A DNA stretch of 64,000 nucleotides, taken from an uncultured Muribaculaceae bacterium. GTDB lineage: Bacteria; Bacteroidota; Bacteroidia; Bacteroidales; Muribaculaceae. A program made the position numbers and the translations under genes. Under the pieces are notes generated by a model. The model searched no databases and was not told the origin of the DNA. It saw only the letters and a program-made list of their open reading frames with translations. Shown piece by piece: positions 33,981 to 43,072 of this stretch. The stretch spans positions 1 to 64,000 of the forward strand of contig CAJUHM010000001.1 of the NCBI GenBank assembly GCA_910586475.1, in the 5' to 3' direction. Each line of letters opens with the position of its first letter. Within the stretch, counting starts at the first letter, position 1.

Positions 33981-34433
33981 TCAGTGGCGGCGTCGGGTGG
34001 CTTTTATTGTATAGGTGACGATGCCCCAGATGATCAGTTCGTTTCCGTCTCTGACCGGTATGGGGTCGTAGCTGCGGTTTGAGGGCATCAGGAAGATGTC
34101 GCCGTTTCCGGTGATGTGTATTCTTTTAAGGGTGAATTCTCCGTCGAGGCAGCAGACTGCGAGATCGCCGTTGGCTGCTTCGAGTGCGCGGTCGATTATG
34201 ATGATGTCGCCTTCTTCGATTCCTTCTTCGATCATTGAGTCGCCGACGACGCGGCCGTAGAAGGTGGCGACCGGGTGCTGGATCAGATCCCGGTTGAGGT
34301 CGATGGTCTCCGTAATGTAGTCCTGTGCCGGGCTTGGAAAGCCGGCGCGAATGCCGGAGTCGGCATATGGAAGCTCGAGCCGGGACGATGTGTCGGATCT
34401 GTAGAGCAGGATTGTTTCTTCTGTTGCTTTCAT
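33981..34433 (-). CDS. umuD: UmuD-type S24 peptidase, DNA polymerase V accessory subunit
   Basis: Self-cleaving partner of UmuC. With the start at 34433 the protein has 150 residues: a short N-arm with an Ala30-Gly31 cleavage site in GIRAGFPSPAQD, the catalytic serine in GDSM (residue 66) and the catalytic lysine in FTLKRI (residue 103). No N-terminal DNA-binding domain, so it is UmuD rather than LexA. The -7 element ends only about 10 bp before the ATG, implying a very short 5' leader. Confidence 0.94.
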   Translation of the reverse strand: MKATEETILLYRSDTSSRLELPYADSGIRAGFPSPAQDYITETIDLNRDLIQHPVATFYGRVVGDSMIEEGIEEGDIIIIDRALEAANGDLAVCCLDGEFTLKRIHITGNGDIFLMPSNRSYDPIPVRDGNELIIWGIVTYTIKATRRRH

Positions 34434-34442
34434 AGGTAGATG

Positions 34443-34475
34443 CAAAATTAAGTATAATTTTTCTGTAGGTGAAAA
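34443..34475 (-). promoter_or_regulatory. Promoter of umuDC
   Basis: On the minus strand TAATTTTG (34443-34450) follows TTTT (34472-34475) after 21 bp. No LexA-like palindrome that I can name is visible. Confidence 0.6.
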
Positions 34476-34637
34476 CTGAGCCGCAAAAAAATGAGGGGTC
34501 TGTGACGCGGGACTGATAAGAAATGCGAAAAAAAAAGATAAAAAATTTTTAAGGGGCTAAATATCTGTAGATCTTGTAGGTAACTGGCGGAATGGGGTTG
34601 GGTGGCGAAAAAAATAACAAAAAAAGTTTCGAAAATA

Positions 34638-34669
34638 TTTGCACAATCCAAAAAGTCGCCTTAACTTTG
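34638..34669 (+). promoter_or_regulatory. Promoter of tRNA-Asp
   Basis: TTTG (34638-34641), 20 bp, TAACTTTG (34662-34669): a consensus Bacteroidetes promoter, 45 bp upstream of the mature tRNA. Confidence 0.85.
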
Positions 34670-34714
34670 CACCGCAAAACGGCAAGAGAGCCACTTGAAA
34701 ATCTCAAAAATTCT

Positions 34715-34788
34715 GGTGCGGTAGTTCAGTTGGTTAGAATACATGCCTGTCACGCATGGGGTCGCGGGTTCGAGTCCCGTCCGCACCG
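34715..34788 (+). tRNA. trnD: tRNA-Asp (anticodon GTC)
   Basis: Acceptor GGTGCGG/CCGCACC, anticodon loop CTGTCAC with GTC, T-loop TTCGAGT, discriminator G. The 3' CCA is not encoded. Own promoter and strong terminator make it a monocistronic tRNA unit. Confidence 0.97.
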
Positions 34789-34802
34789 CCGAGGAGAGAG
34801 GA

Positions 34803-34858
34803 GAATGAGCAATACTCTACTTAGTTTTACTAAGTGATATTTGCTCATTCTTTTTTTT
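34803..34858 (+). terminator. Terminator of tRNA-Asp
   Basis: GAATGAGCAA (34803-34812) pairs with TTGCTCATTC (34841-34850), with an inner ACTTAG/CTAAGT stem, followed by eight T. The next 145 bases up to the sdh promoter hold nothing I can identify. Confidence 0.93.
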
Positions 34859-35003
34859 GTGTATGTCTGTTTGTGTAGCGCTCGGCCGCAGGTGGCGGTG
34901 GTGTCGCGTTGTGATTCCGTGGGGGCGGACGATGGTTTCCGGCAGGGGCGGGATGACGCTGCTGCCGGAGGGAAGCGGAAAAGCTGTTTCGCAGAAAAAT
35001 AAA

Positions 35004-35035
35004 TTTGCGGGAATGGTTAATTTAGTTTAATTTTG
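35004..35035 (+). promoter_or_regulatory. Promoter of the fumarate reductase/succinate dehydrogenase operon
   Basis: TTTG (35004-35007), 20 bp, TAATTTTG (35028-35035); the start codon of the cytochrome b gene is 62 bp downstream. Confidence 0.85.
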
Positions 35036-35097
35036 CAGATAATAACTTGCAAGAAACTTGTAACTTAATTTTATATTAAACTAAATCCCTAACTGCT

Positions 35098-36258
35098 ATG
35101 TGGTTAACATGTTCATCCGTGGGTAGGAAGCTCGTGATGTCAATTACCGGAGCTTGTCTTATCCTGTTCTTAACCTTCCATGCGGTGATGAATGCAGTAG
35201 CGCTGTTCAACCCCGCTGCCTACAATGACGTCTGCGAATTTTTGGGCGCCAACTGGTATGCGTTGATTGCCTCAGCCGGCCTCGCAGCCCTCTTCATCAT
35301 CCACATTCTCTATGCCATCTGGCTGACACTTCAAAACCGTAAGGCTCGCGGTAACGACCGTTACAACGTCGTGTCGAAGCCTCCTCAGGTAGAATGGTCG
35401 TCACAGAACATGCTCGTTCTGGGCTTCGTTGTCGTTGCATTTATCGTAGTCCACCTGATTCAGTTCTGGGCCAAGATGCAGTGGCAGGAACTCCGTCACG
35501 CCGAACTCAGCGTGCTTCCGCAGCTCGACGGTGTGCCCGTTCAGCCCGCAATGGGAACACTTTTCCTTCAGATCGCTTTCTCGCAGATCTGGACTCCGAT
35601 CGTCTACATTATCGGTTTCATCGCTCTTTGGTTCCACATCAACCACGGTTTCTGGTCGATGTTCCAGTCTTGCGGCTGGAATAATGACATCTGGATCGGC
35701 CGTCTGAAGAAGATCGGTTTCTGGTGGAGCACGATCGTTGTTCTTCTCTTCATCGCACAGGCAGTTGTGTTCACTGTCAAGGCCAACAACAAGTCATTCC
35801 TGACCGACGTAGCTCTTCAGGAGCAGTATGCGGAAAGCTGGAACGTCCAGGCTGAAGCTCTCGTTGAAGACTTCCAGGCAGGTCTCACCAAGCAGATGTC
35901 CTCGCTTCAGAGCGAATTCGAAGCTGCCCAGGCAGCCGGCGATCAGGCTGCAATGCAGTCGCTCAGCCAGAAAGCCCAGCAGATGCAGAGCGAATATGTC
36001 GCCACTTCCGGAGCTGCTTTTGTTGAAAAAGCCGACGCTATCGTGGCAGCTTATGACAAGCAGTGTCCCGACATGAAGGGCGCAAACAACGCTATCGCTC
36101 AGCTTCAGGGCATGGCAATGCAGATCAAGCAGATGATCTCATCCGCCGCTCCCTCGTCACCTCAGGGCGAAATTGTCAGCGAAGAAGCTGAAATCGTCAC
36201 TGAAGAGACTGCCCCTGCAGGAAACACTAACGAAACAGATACCGTAACTAATAAATAA
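35098..36258 (+). CDS. sdhC: Succinate dehydrogenase/fumarate reductase cytochrome b subunit with long C-terminal extension
   Basis: Membrane anchor that binds heme b and exchanges electrons with menaquinone. Residues 1-230 form the b558-type domain: five membrane spans at about 12-36, 53-77, 103-125, 153-180 and 206-228, with candidate heme-ligand histidines at 28, 69, 119, 180 and 183. Family members usually end near residue 230. This one continues for about 155 residues as an Ala/Gln/Glu-rich, probably coiled-coil region (240-350) with an acidic Thr/Glu tail. With five spans, the extension should be periplasmic if the N-terminus is cytoplasmic. The frame is intact and stops 9 bp before the flavoprotein gene. 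Confidence 0.93.
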   Translation: MWLTCSSVGRKLVMSITGACLILFLTFHAVMNAVALFNPAAYNDVCEFLGANWYALIASAGLAALFIIHILYAIWLTLQNRKARGNDRYNVVSKPPQVEWSSQNMLVLGFVVVAFIVVHLIQFWAKMQWQELRHAELSVLPQLDGVPVQPAMGTLFLQIAFSQIWTPIVYIIGFIALWFHINHGFWSMFQSCGWNNDIWIGRLKKIGFWWSTIVVLLFIAQAVVFTVKANNKSFLTDVALQEQYAESWNVQAEALVEDFQAGLTKQMSSLQSEFEAAQAAGDQAAMQSLSQKAQQMQSEYVATSGAAFVEKADAIVAAYDKQCPDMKGANNAIAQLQGMAMQIKQMISSAAPSSPQGEIVSEEAEIVTEETAPAGNTNETDTVTNK

Positions 36259-36267
36259 CTCAAGGAT

Positions 36268-38295
36268 ATGGCCAAATTAGAAGACGTAAAGGGTATGATC
36301 GACTCTACCCCTATCATGAAGGATTACGCCGACATCGAGAGCTCCAAACTTCCGGAGTTTAAGATCGATTCGAAAATCCCCGAAGGTCCTATCGCTGAGA
36401 AGTGGACCAACTATAAGGCTCACCAGAAGCTTGTGAACCCCGCCAACAAACGTAATCTCGACATTATTGTTGTCGGTACGGGTCTCGCCGGAGCTTCTGC
36501 CGCTTCGACACTCGCCGAACTCGGCTTCAACGTGTGGAACTTCTGCATTCAGGATTCACCCCGCCGCGCTCACTCGATCGCCGCACAGGGAGGTATCAAC
36601 GCAGCCAAGGACTACCAGAACGACGGCGACTCAGTCTATCGTCTTTTCTATGACACAGTCAAGGGTGGCGACTTCCGTTCGCGCGAAGCCAATGTCTACC
36701 GTCTGGCTGAGGTCTCAAACAATATCATCGACCAGTGTGTTCAGCAGGGCGTTCCCTTCGCCCGCGAATACGGCGGTCTGCTTGCCAACCGCTCGTTTGG
36801 CGGCGCGCAGGTTTCGCGTACGTTCTACGCCAAGGGCCAGACCGGCCAGCAGCTCCTTCTCGGAGCCTACGCTTCGCTCAACCGTCAGATTGAAAAGGGT
36901 CAGGTCCGCTCGTTCAACCGTCGTGAAATGCTTGATCTCGTTATGATCGACGGCCGCTGCCGCGGTGTCATCATGCGCAATCTCGTGACCGGCGAACTCG
37001 AACGCTATGCCGCCCATGCGGTTGTTCTCGCGACCGGTGGCTATGGCCGCACATTCTTCCTCTCGACAAACGCAATGGGCTGCAACGGCTCAGCTGCGAT
37101 CCAGGCTTTCAAGAAGGGCGCATATCTGTCGAACCTCGCGTTCACTCAGATCCACCCGACCTGTATCCCCGTCCACGGCGAAGACCAGTCGAAGCTTACG
37201 CTCATGAGCGAATCGCTCCGTAACGACGGCCGTATCTGGGTGCCGAAGAAGAAAGAAGACGCCGAAGCTATCCGTGCGGGCAAAAAACGTCCGACCGACA
37301 TCCCCGACGAAGACCGCGACTTCTATCTCGAACGCCGCTATCCCGCTTTCGGTAACCTCTGCCCCCGCGACATCGCTTCGCGTGCCGCCAAGGAACGCTG
37401 CGATGCCGGCTATGGTGTCGGAACCGGCAATGCCGTCTATCTCGACTTCAAATATGCGATCGAGCGTCTGGGTGCGGATGTTGTCCGCGACCGCTACGGC
37501 AACCTCTTCGACATGTATCAGATGATCTCTGACGACAATCCCTATGAGACTCCGATGATGATCTTCCCCGCTTCCCACTACACTATGGGCGGTATCTGGG
37601 TCGACTATGAACTCCAGACTTCTGTCAAGGGTCTCTTCGCGATCGGCGAATGTAACTTCTCTGACCACGGTGCGAACCGTCTCGGCGCGTCGGCTCTCAT
37701 GCAGGGTCTTGCCGACGGTTACTTCGTGCTTCCCTACACAATGCAGAACTATCTGAGCGATCAGATCAAGGTGCCCCACTTCACAACAGACACCCCCGAG
37801 TTCGACAAAGCTGAGAAGGATGTGCGCGCACGTATCGAGAAACTCATGAACATCAAGGGAACCAAGAGCCCTGATGAAATCCATAAGAGACTCGGCCACG
37901 TAATGTGGGATCTCGTCGGCATGGGACGTACGCTCCAGAGCCTCGTCAAAGCTCTCGATGAACTCGAAGAGGTCAAGAAGGAGTTCTACAGCGATCTGCG
38001 TATCGTCGGCGACGCCAACGATCTCAACACTGAGCTCGAAAAGGCACTCCGTCTTGAAGACTTCCTTGTGATGGCCAAGATGATGGCGATCGACGCTCTC
38101 CACCGCAACGAATCGTGTGGCGCTCACTTCCGCGAGGAATATCAGACCGCTGACGGCGAAGCTGCCCGCAACGACGAGCAGTACATGTATGTCAGCTGCT
38201 GGAAGTATACCGGCGACGACGAGAAGCCCATCCTTCTCAAAGAGCCCCTCAACTATGAGGCTATCAAGGTTCAGACACGTAACTACAAGTCGTAA
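36268..38295 (+). CDS. sdhA: Succinate dehydrogenase/fumarate reductase flavoprotein subunit
   Basis: FAD-bearing catalytic subunit (675 aa). The Rossmann motif [13 protein letters not shown] lies near residue 70, the FAD-linking histidine is in [15 protein letters not shown], and the active-site region in HPTCIPVHG and [15 protein letters not shown]. In anaerobic Bacteroidales the complex runs mainly as fumarate reductase, producing succinate. Middle gene of the C-A-B operon. Confidence 0.96.
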   Translation: MAKLEDVKGMIDSTPIMKDYADIESSKLPEFKIDSKIPEGPIAEKWTNYKAHQKLVNPANKRNLDIIVVGTGLAGASAASTLAELGFNVWNFCIQDSPRRAHSIAAQGGINAAKDYQNDGDSVYRLFYDTVKGGDFRSREANVYRLAEVSNNIIDQCVQQGVPFAREYGGLLANRSFGGAQVSRTFYAKGQTGQQLLLGAYASLNRQIEKGQVRSFNRREMLDLVMIDGRCRGVIMRNLVTGELERYAAHAVVLATGGYGRTFFLSTNAMGCNGSAAIQAFKKGAYLSNLAFTQIHPTCIPVHGEDQSKLTLMSESLRNDGRIWVPKKKEDAEAIRAGKKRPTDIPDEDRDFYLERRYPAFGNLCPRDIASRAAKERCDAGYGVGTGNAVYLDFKYAIERLGADVVRDRYGNLFDMYQMISDDNPYETPMMIFPASHYTMGGIWVDYELQTSVKGLFAIGECNFSDHGANRLGASALMQGLADGYFVLPYTMQNYLSDQIKVPHFTTDTPEFDKAEKDVRARIEKLMNIKGTKSPDEIHKRLGHVMWDLVGMGRTLQSLVKALDELEEVKKEFYSDLRIVGDANDLNTELEKALRLEDFLVMAKMMAIDALHRNESCGAHFREEYQTADGEAARNDEQYMYVSCWKYTGDDEKPILLKEPLNYEAIKVQTRNYKS

Positions 38296-38335
38296 TCATA
38301 ACCTTTTCTTCACCACTTTTTAATAAAAGACATCA

Positions 38336-39091
38336 ATGGAAACTACAATAAGCGTAAATCTGAAAATTTGGCGTCAGCGTGGTCCTAAGGAAAAGGGTCA
38401 GTTCGTCAATTACCATCTCGACAATGTGTCGACCGGCAGTTCGTTCCTTGAAATGCTTGATATGCTCAACCAGAAACTCGTTGAGCAGAATGAAGAGCCC
38501 GTCGTTTTCGACTCTGACTGCCGCGAAGGTATCTGCGGTATGTGTTCGCTCTACATCAACGGACATCCCCACGGTCCGGTGCAGGGCATCACAACCTGTC
38601 AGCTCCACATGCGTAAGTTCAATGACGGCGACACAATCACCATCGAACCCTGGCGTTCGGCTGCCTTCCCCGTGGTCCGCGACCTTATGGTTGACCGCAA
38701 TGCCTTCGACAAGATCCAGCAGGCCGGCGGCTACGTGTCGTTCAATTGCGGAGGCGCTCAGGATGCCAACAGCCTTCCCATCTCGAAAGAGGTTGCTGAC
38801 GTAGCAATGGACTCGGCTACATGTATCGGCTGCGGTGCATGTGTTGCAGCCTGCAAGAACGGTTCGGCAATGCTCTTCGTGTCGGCCAAAGTGAGCCAGT
38901 TCGCTCTTCTGCCCCAGGGACAGGTTGAGCGTGCGCGTCGTGCGCGTGCGATGGTGCGCCGCATGGATGAGCTCGGCTTCGGAAACTGTACGAACACAGG
39001 TGCATGTGCGGCGGAATGTCCCAAGAATGTTCCTCTGAGCAACATTGCCCGTCTCAACCGCGAATTCATCAAAGCCAAGATCGCCGACTAA
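38336..39091 (+). CDS. sdhB: Succinate dehydrogenase/fumarate reductase iron-sulfur subunit
   Basis: Electron relay between FAD and heme/quinone (251 aa). The [2Fe-2S] cysteines are in [12 protein letters not shown] (about residue 60). Two ferredoxin-type clusters are in [15 protein letters not shown] (about 161-175) and [13 protein letters not shown]. It lies 40 bp after sdhA and closes the operon, with a terminator at 39118. Confidence 0.96.
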   Translation: METTISVNLKIWRQRGPKEKGQFVNYHLDNVSTGSSFLEMLDMLNQKLVEQNEEPVVFDSDCREGICGMCSLYINGHPHGPVQGITTCQLHMRKFNDGDTITIEPWRSAAFPVVRDLMVDRNAFDKIQQAGGYVSFNCGGAQDANSLPISKEVADVAMDSATCIGCGACVAACKNGSAMLFVSAKVSQFALLPQGQVERARRARAMVRRMDELGFGNCTNTGACAAECPKNVPLSNIARLNREFIKAKIAD

Positions 39092-39117
39092 ACTCCGGCA
39101 TCACAATAGCAATTTAA

Positions 39118-39150
39118 AACGGCGCGCCTTCACGGGTGCGCCGTTTTTTT
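39118..39150 (+). terminator. Terminator of the sdhCAB operon
   Basis: AACGGCGC pairs with GCGCCGTT, with further GCC/GGT pairing inside, followed by seven T in all. Confidence 0.92.
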
Positions 39151-39398
39151 GTCGGCTACATGCAGTCCGCTCAAAGACATGATGTGGCGCGGGATCACGT
39201 CCGATGCCAAACGGGCTTGCGCCAATCTCCATTACCCACCCGCCGCATGTTTTACGGGGCATGGCCGCGTGTCGCAGTGGAACATTTTTTGGGGGGCACT
39301 CCGGTGCCGGTGGCTAAGAAAACAGCACTTCATGGACAGTCGACAGTCGGGATTTATACGGGAATTTAATAACAGGGTGTTGAAATTATTTTGAAAAA
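39151..39398. other. Intergenic stretch without recognisable gene
   Basis: Short overlapping ORFs (up to 81 codons) are present but lack family motifs and a start context. Nothing else is seen before the promoter at 39399. Confidence 0.5.
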
Positions 39399-39429
39399 AT
39401 TGGATTTATGGAAATAAATGTTAACTTTG
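39399..39429 (+). promoter_or_regulatory. Promoter candidate ahead of the orphan ORF at 39465
   Basis: ATTG (39399-39402), 19 bp, TAACTTTG (39422-39429). The AT-rich flank is typical. The ORF start is 35 bp downstream. Confidence 0.65.
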
Positions 39430-39464
39430 TGGATATTTACGTCTTAGCACATACATTCCAATAG

Positions 39465-39824
39465 ATGAGAAAGTATCTGTCGATTCCGTCGCTGTCCGTT
39501 GTCGTAGATGCGTCGGCAACAGTTGCCGGCCCTCTTGCGGGGATGTGGAGCTCTTCGGATTCGGTAGCCGTGCGTGACCCGTTAATGATTGATTCTGTCA
39601 TTCCCCGGGGCGAGATGTTTGAATTTTCCTCTTTGCTTTCGTTAGGTTTGCGCCACAAGACAGTCAAAGAGGCGATGCTGGTGTCAGACACTGCGGGCAT
39701 GATCGCTCTGTCAGTGCCTGGACTGGATGATGCTACGCTGCGTGTGCTTCAACCCGTATGGAAATGGAATGGAGGCTCTGTCATGATGGGTGGGAAAGAT
39801 CTCTATCCGCGGCGTGATCTCTGA
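39465..39824 (+). CDS. Hypothetical 119-residue protein, orphan
   Basis: I do not recognise this protein. It reads MRKYLSIPSLSVVVDASATV at the start, with no convincing signal peptide. The middle is hydrophilic-mixed, and it ends GGKDLYPRRDL. Support comes from a good Bacteroidetes promoter placed 35 bp upstream and from its position just 66 bp ahead of the hexosaminidase gene on the same strand. Against it: no family motif, ordinary ORF length, and a competing 87-codon ORF on the other strand. It may be a small regulator, a decayed gene or a chance ORF. Confidence 0.35.
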   Translation: MRKYLSIPSLSVVVDASATVAGPLAGMWSSSDSVAVRDPLMIDSVIPRGEMFEFSSLLSLGLRHKTVKEAMLVSDTAGMIALSVPGLDDATLRVLQPVWKWNGGSVMMGGKDLYPRRDL

Positions 39825-39890
39825 AAACAGATTCTATCGATGCAAATATGATTCAAACTATAATCTTTTTAACTTTAAATCTAATAAGTT

Positions 39891-42761
39891 ATGCAACTAT
39901 TAAAGACTTTATTGCCTTCGTTATCTGTCGTGGCGGCAATCATGGCGCCTTGTCATGTAAGTGCGGATGTGGCCCATCTGCTTCCTAAAGTCAAGGAGCT
40001 GAGTGTCACGGAAGGCAGCATGCCTTTGGCTTCTCTGTCGATTGATGACCCGCAGCATACCGTGGCTCTCGAACGGTATCTGAAGGAGGCCGGGGCCGAT
40101 GTGACCGGCGGCAATGGCCTGCCTGTCACCGTCGAGTATGTCGACGTCATTCCAGGCGTGTTCCGACATGACTTTCCCGATTATCCGGATGAGGAATACA
40201 ATCTTGTGATCACTGCTGACGGTGTCAGGATCAAGGCAGTGTCCACCGCCGGAGTGATACGTGCGGCGCAGACCATAGCGCAACTGGCCATAGACCGCAA
40301 CGGCTCTCTGCCCTGCGTAGAGATCACCGACTGGCCGGCGTTTAAGGTTCGTGGATATATGCACGATGTCGGCCGCTCGTTTCTTGAGTATGAAACCCTG
40401 TTGCGCCACATTGATCTGCTGGCTCATTTCAAAATCAACACATTCCACTGGCATCTAACTGAAAATCAGGCCTGGCGTTTTGAAGTCGAAGGGTATCCGC
40501 AGCTTACTTCAGACGAGAGCATGACTCGCTATCCTGGCAAATATTATACACAGGAGCAATGCGCGGCACTGGTAAAATATGCTTCTGAGCGTGGTGTCGT
40601 GGTCATTCCGGAAATTGATATGCCCGGCCATAGCGCGGCGTTTACCCGGGCCATGGGCTTCTCCATGCAGACGGATCAGGGAGTCGTGGTGCTCAAAGAA
40701 GCTCTCCGGCAGCTTGCGGAGACATTTGCCGACTCACCCTACATCCACATCGGTGCGGACGAGGTGTCGCTGACATATCCCCGTTTCCTTGAGATAATGA
40801 CTCAATATGTTCAGAATACGCTGCACCGCAAGGTCGTGGTGTGGAATCCGATCAGCAATTTCACCATTACCGATAAGACCGGTTTTGACATGACCACCAC
40901 ATGGCATCCTACGGGAAGAGCCGTGACAGGCATACCTAACGTCGACACCCGTTATAATTACGCCAATCTGATGGATATGTTCGCGGACCCCGTGGGTCTT
41001 TTCCGTAGCACTATCTATCATGAACCTCAGGGCACTAAGGATGTAGTGGGGGCGATCACCGCGCTGTGGAACGACCGCAGGATGGCCACGGAAGAAGATA
41101 TTGTAAGGCAGAATAATTTTTATGTCGTGGCTCTGGTCAACAGTGAGCGTGCCTGGGTCGGCGGACGTAAACAGTATGTCGAACAGGGTGGTGCGATGCT
41201 GCCTCTGGCCGGAGAGGAATTTAATGATTTCGCCGATTGGGAACAGCGGTTCCTGCTTCATAAGAGCGGAATTCTTAAGGATGAGTCCATTCCTTACGTG
41301 CGTCAGACGAATATACGCTGGCGTATCACCGAACCGATGCCCCACGGAGGTAATGTGGATGCAGTGTTGCCGCCTGAGACCTCCGAACCGGCCAAGAGCT
41401 ACCAATACAACGGCAAGACCTACGGCACCCGTCAGGCTACCGGTGCCGCCGTGTATCTGAGACATAGCTGGGGCGATTATGTGAAAGCCCTGTTTAATAA
41501 CGGTCCGTCGGACAATGTGACCAGCTATGCCTACACCTACGTTTATTCGCCTGTTGACCAGACGGTCGGTGCGTTTATCGAGTTTCAGACCTATGGCCGC
41601 AGTGAGGTGTATCCATCCCCCATGCCCGGCGAATGGGACCGCAAAGGCTCAGATATATGGATCAATGATCAGCGTATAGATCCTCCGACGTGGATCGGAT
41701 CGACAACTCCGGGATCGATCAATACTGAAGATCTGCTCGGCAATCAGAATTTCACGGCGAGGGAGCCGTCGCGCGTGCAGCTTAAAGAAGGATGGAACAA
41801 GGTGCTGATCAAGCTGCCATACTGCCATCTGCCCAACATCAGGCTGAACCAGTGGATGTTTACTTTTGTTCTGACCGATCTTGAGGGCAAGAATGCTCTT
41901 GATGGGGTGATCTACAGCCCCGACAAACTCACTGACGAGAATGCCGAGACTCTTAACGCAGTGGTTGAAGAGACCGAAGCGTGGATAAGTTCCATGTTCA
42001 AGGATGTCCCCGGATATTATGACAGGAATATGGCCGCAGGTCTCATTGCCCTGATCGAAGAAGTGAAAGGGACTTTCAACGACGATCTCAGCAAGGAGCA
42101 GAGAGACGCGCAGGTCGAGCAGCTGATTCAAGAGCGTGACAAACTTGAGTCGGCACTTGCTTCGGCCAGTATCATCCAGCCACGTCAGTTTACGGACTGG
42201 GGCAGTGATATGGTCTACTATCTGTCGACCCCTAAGCGCGACAACCGCTATCTCACCAGCTACGGCAGAGACGCCAAGGCAAAGGGCGACGGTGCGCCTT
42301 CAGAAGCTGCAGGATGGATATTCAAGGAGCGTACAGACGGAAAATGGGATATAGTCAACTATGCTGACGGCACATTTCTCAGTGCGCAGTCCAATTTCAA
42401 CAGTCCTATATATACCCGATCCGGTCGCCCTGATTCCGGGTGGGAAGTGAAACCTGCATCGGAACTTGGCTTTGTGATAATTACGAGCGGTTCCGTACAG
42501 CTCAATCAGACAAATTCAGGTCTGCAGTATGATATATACAACTGGGGCAATGGCGACAATATCTCGGACACCGGATGTCAGTATGCCTTTACTGTTGCCG
42601 ATGACCTGATACCCTCGTCGGTGCAGGAGATAACCGGAGATGCCGATGGATGTCAAGACGGCGCTTTGTATGATCTGGCCGGGCGTCGGTATTCCGACGG
42701 CGCAGCTACACCCCCGGGAGTGTATATCTCCAACGGTCGTAAAGTTATGATACGCCGATAA
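39891..42761 (+). CDS. Secreted beta-N-acetylhexosaminidase, GH20, multidomain
   Basis: Removes terminal GlcNAc/GalNAc from glycans (956 aa). A Sec signal peptide covers about residues 1-25, followed by a GH20b-like domain and the GH20 barrel from DWPAFKVRGYMHDVGR (about 147). FHWHLTENQAWRFE and the catalytic Asp-Glu pair in HIGADEV (D290-E291) are intact. After about residue 520 come carbohydrate-binding-like beta domains. The last 30 residues (LYDLAGRRYSD...GVYISNGRKVMIRR) resemble the C-terminal sorting/anchoring module common in Bacteroidales secreted proteins, possibly for T9SS. A hairpin follows at 42782. Confidence 0.92.
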   Translation: MQLLKTLLPSLSVVAAIMAPCHVSADVAHLLPKVKELSVTEGSMPLASLSIDDPQHTVALERYLKEAGADVTGGNGLPVTVEYVDVIPGVFRHDFPDYPDEEYNLVITADGVRIKAVSTAGVIRAAQTIAQLAIDRNGSLPCVEITDWPAFKVRGYMHDVGRSFLEYETLLRHIDLLAHFKINTFHWHLTENQAWRFEVEGYPQLTSDESMTRYPGKYYTQEQCAALVKYASERGVVVIPEIDMPGHSAAFTRAMGFSMQTDQGVVVLKEALRQLAETFADSPYIHIGADEVSLTYPRFLEIMTQYVQNTLHRKVVVWNPISNFTITDKTGFDMTTTWHPTGRAVTGIPNVDTRYNYANLMDMFADPVGLFRSTIYHEPQGTKDVVGAITALWNDRRMATEEDIVRQNNFYVVALVNSERAWVGGRKQYVEQGGAMLPLAGEEFNDFADWEQRFLLHKSGILKDESIPYVRQTNIRWRITEPMPHGGNVDAVLPPETSEPAKSYQYNGKTYGTRQATGAAVYLRHSWGDYVKALFNNGPSDNVTSYAYTYVYSPVDQTVGAFIEFQTYGRSEVYPSPMPGEWDRKGSDIWINDQRIDPPTWIGSTTPGSINTEDLLGNQNFTAREPSRVQLKEGWNKVLIKLPYCHLPNIRLNQWMFTFVLTDLEGKNALDGVIYSPDKLTDENAETLNAVVEETEAWISSMFKDVPGYYDRNMAAGLIALIEEVKGTFNDDLSKEQRDAQVEQLIQERDKLESALASASIIQPRQFTDWGSDMVYYLSTPKRDNRYLTSYGRDAKAKGDGAPSEAAGWIFKERTDGKWDIVNYADGTFLSAQSNFNSPIYTRSGRPDSGWEVKPASELGFVIITSGSVQLNQTNSGLQYDIYNWGNGDNISDTGCQYAFTVADDLIPSSVQEITGDADGCQDGALYDLAGRRYSDGAATPPGVYISNGRKVMIRR

Positions 42762-42781
42762 TTGTAGCTGTGAATGATTTT

Positions 42782-42815
42782 AGCGGGAGCTGTCTGATGT
42801 CAGACAGCTCCCGCT
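42782..42815 (+). terminator. Perfect 16-bp hairpin after the hexosaminidase gene
   Basis: AGCGGGAGCTGTCTGA pairs with TCAGACAGCTCCCGCT around a TG centre. No T-run follows on either strand, so it is probably a transcript-end stabiliser or a factor-dependent terminator. Confidence 0.65.
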
Positions 42816-43072
42816 CTGTCTGTATGATATATACGTTGGCCCACCGCGATATGTGCGTTCGGGCAATCCCGACCATGTCATTGAAAGCATCTTCTGGATC
42901 GGGTCGCGGATGCCCTCGGACCGTTCGACTCCGCCCTGATGCTGGTGGATTGCGGTGAACTTTGCTATGGTTGTATTGTTTATAAACACGAGAAACGAAA
43001 ATAAAGGAAAAATTTCGCTAATTTGTGATGAAAGTTTCATAATTTTGTAGTGATAACCGGAAATTAAATTTA
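42816..43072. other. Intergenic region ahead of the flavodiiron gene
   Basis: No gene is supported. TAATTTTG at 43040-43047 matches the -7 consensus 26 bp before the flavodiiron start, but no good -33 element is spaced correctly. Confidence 0.45.

Noticed and set aside
37090..38127. 345-codon frame antisense to sdhA
   Set aside because: Shadow of a strongly biased gene; no motifs.
42780..43040. 86-codon minus-strand ORF between the hexosaminidase and flavodiiron genes
   Set aside because: Includes the perfect hairpin in its coding sequence and has no motifs or promoter.
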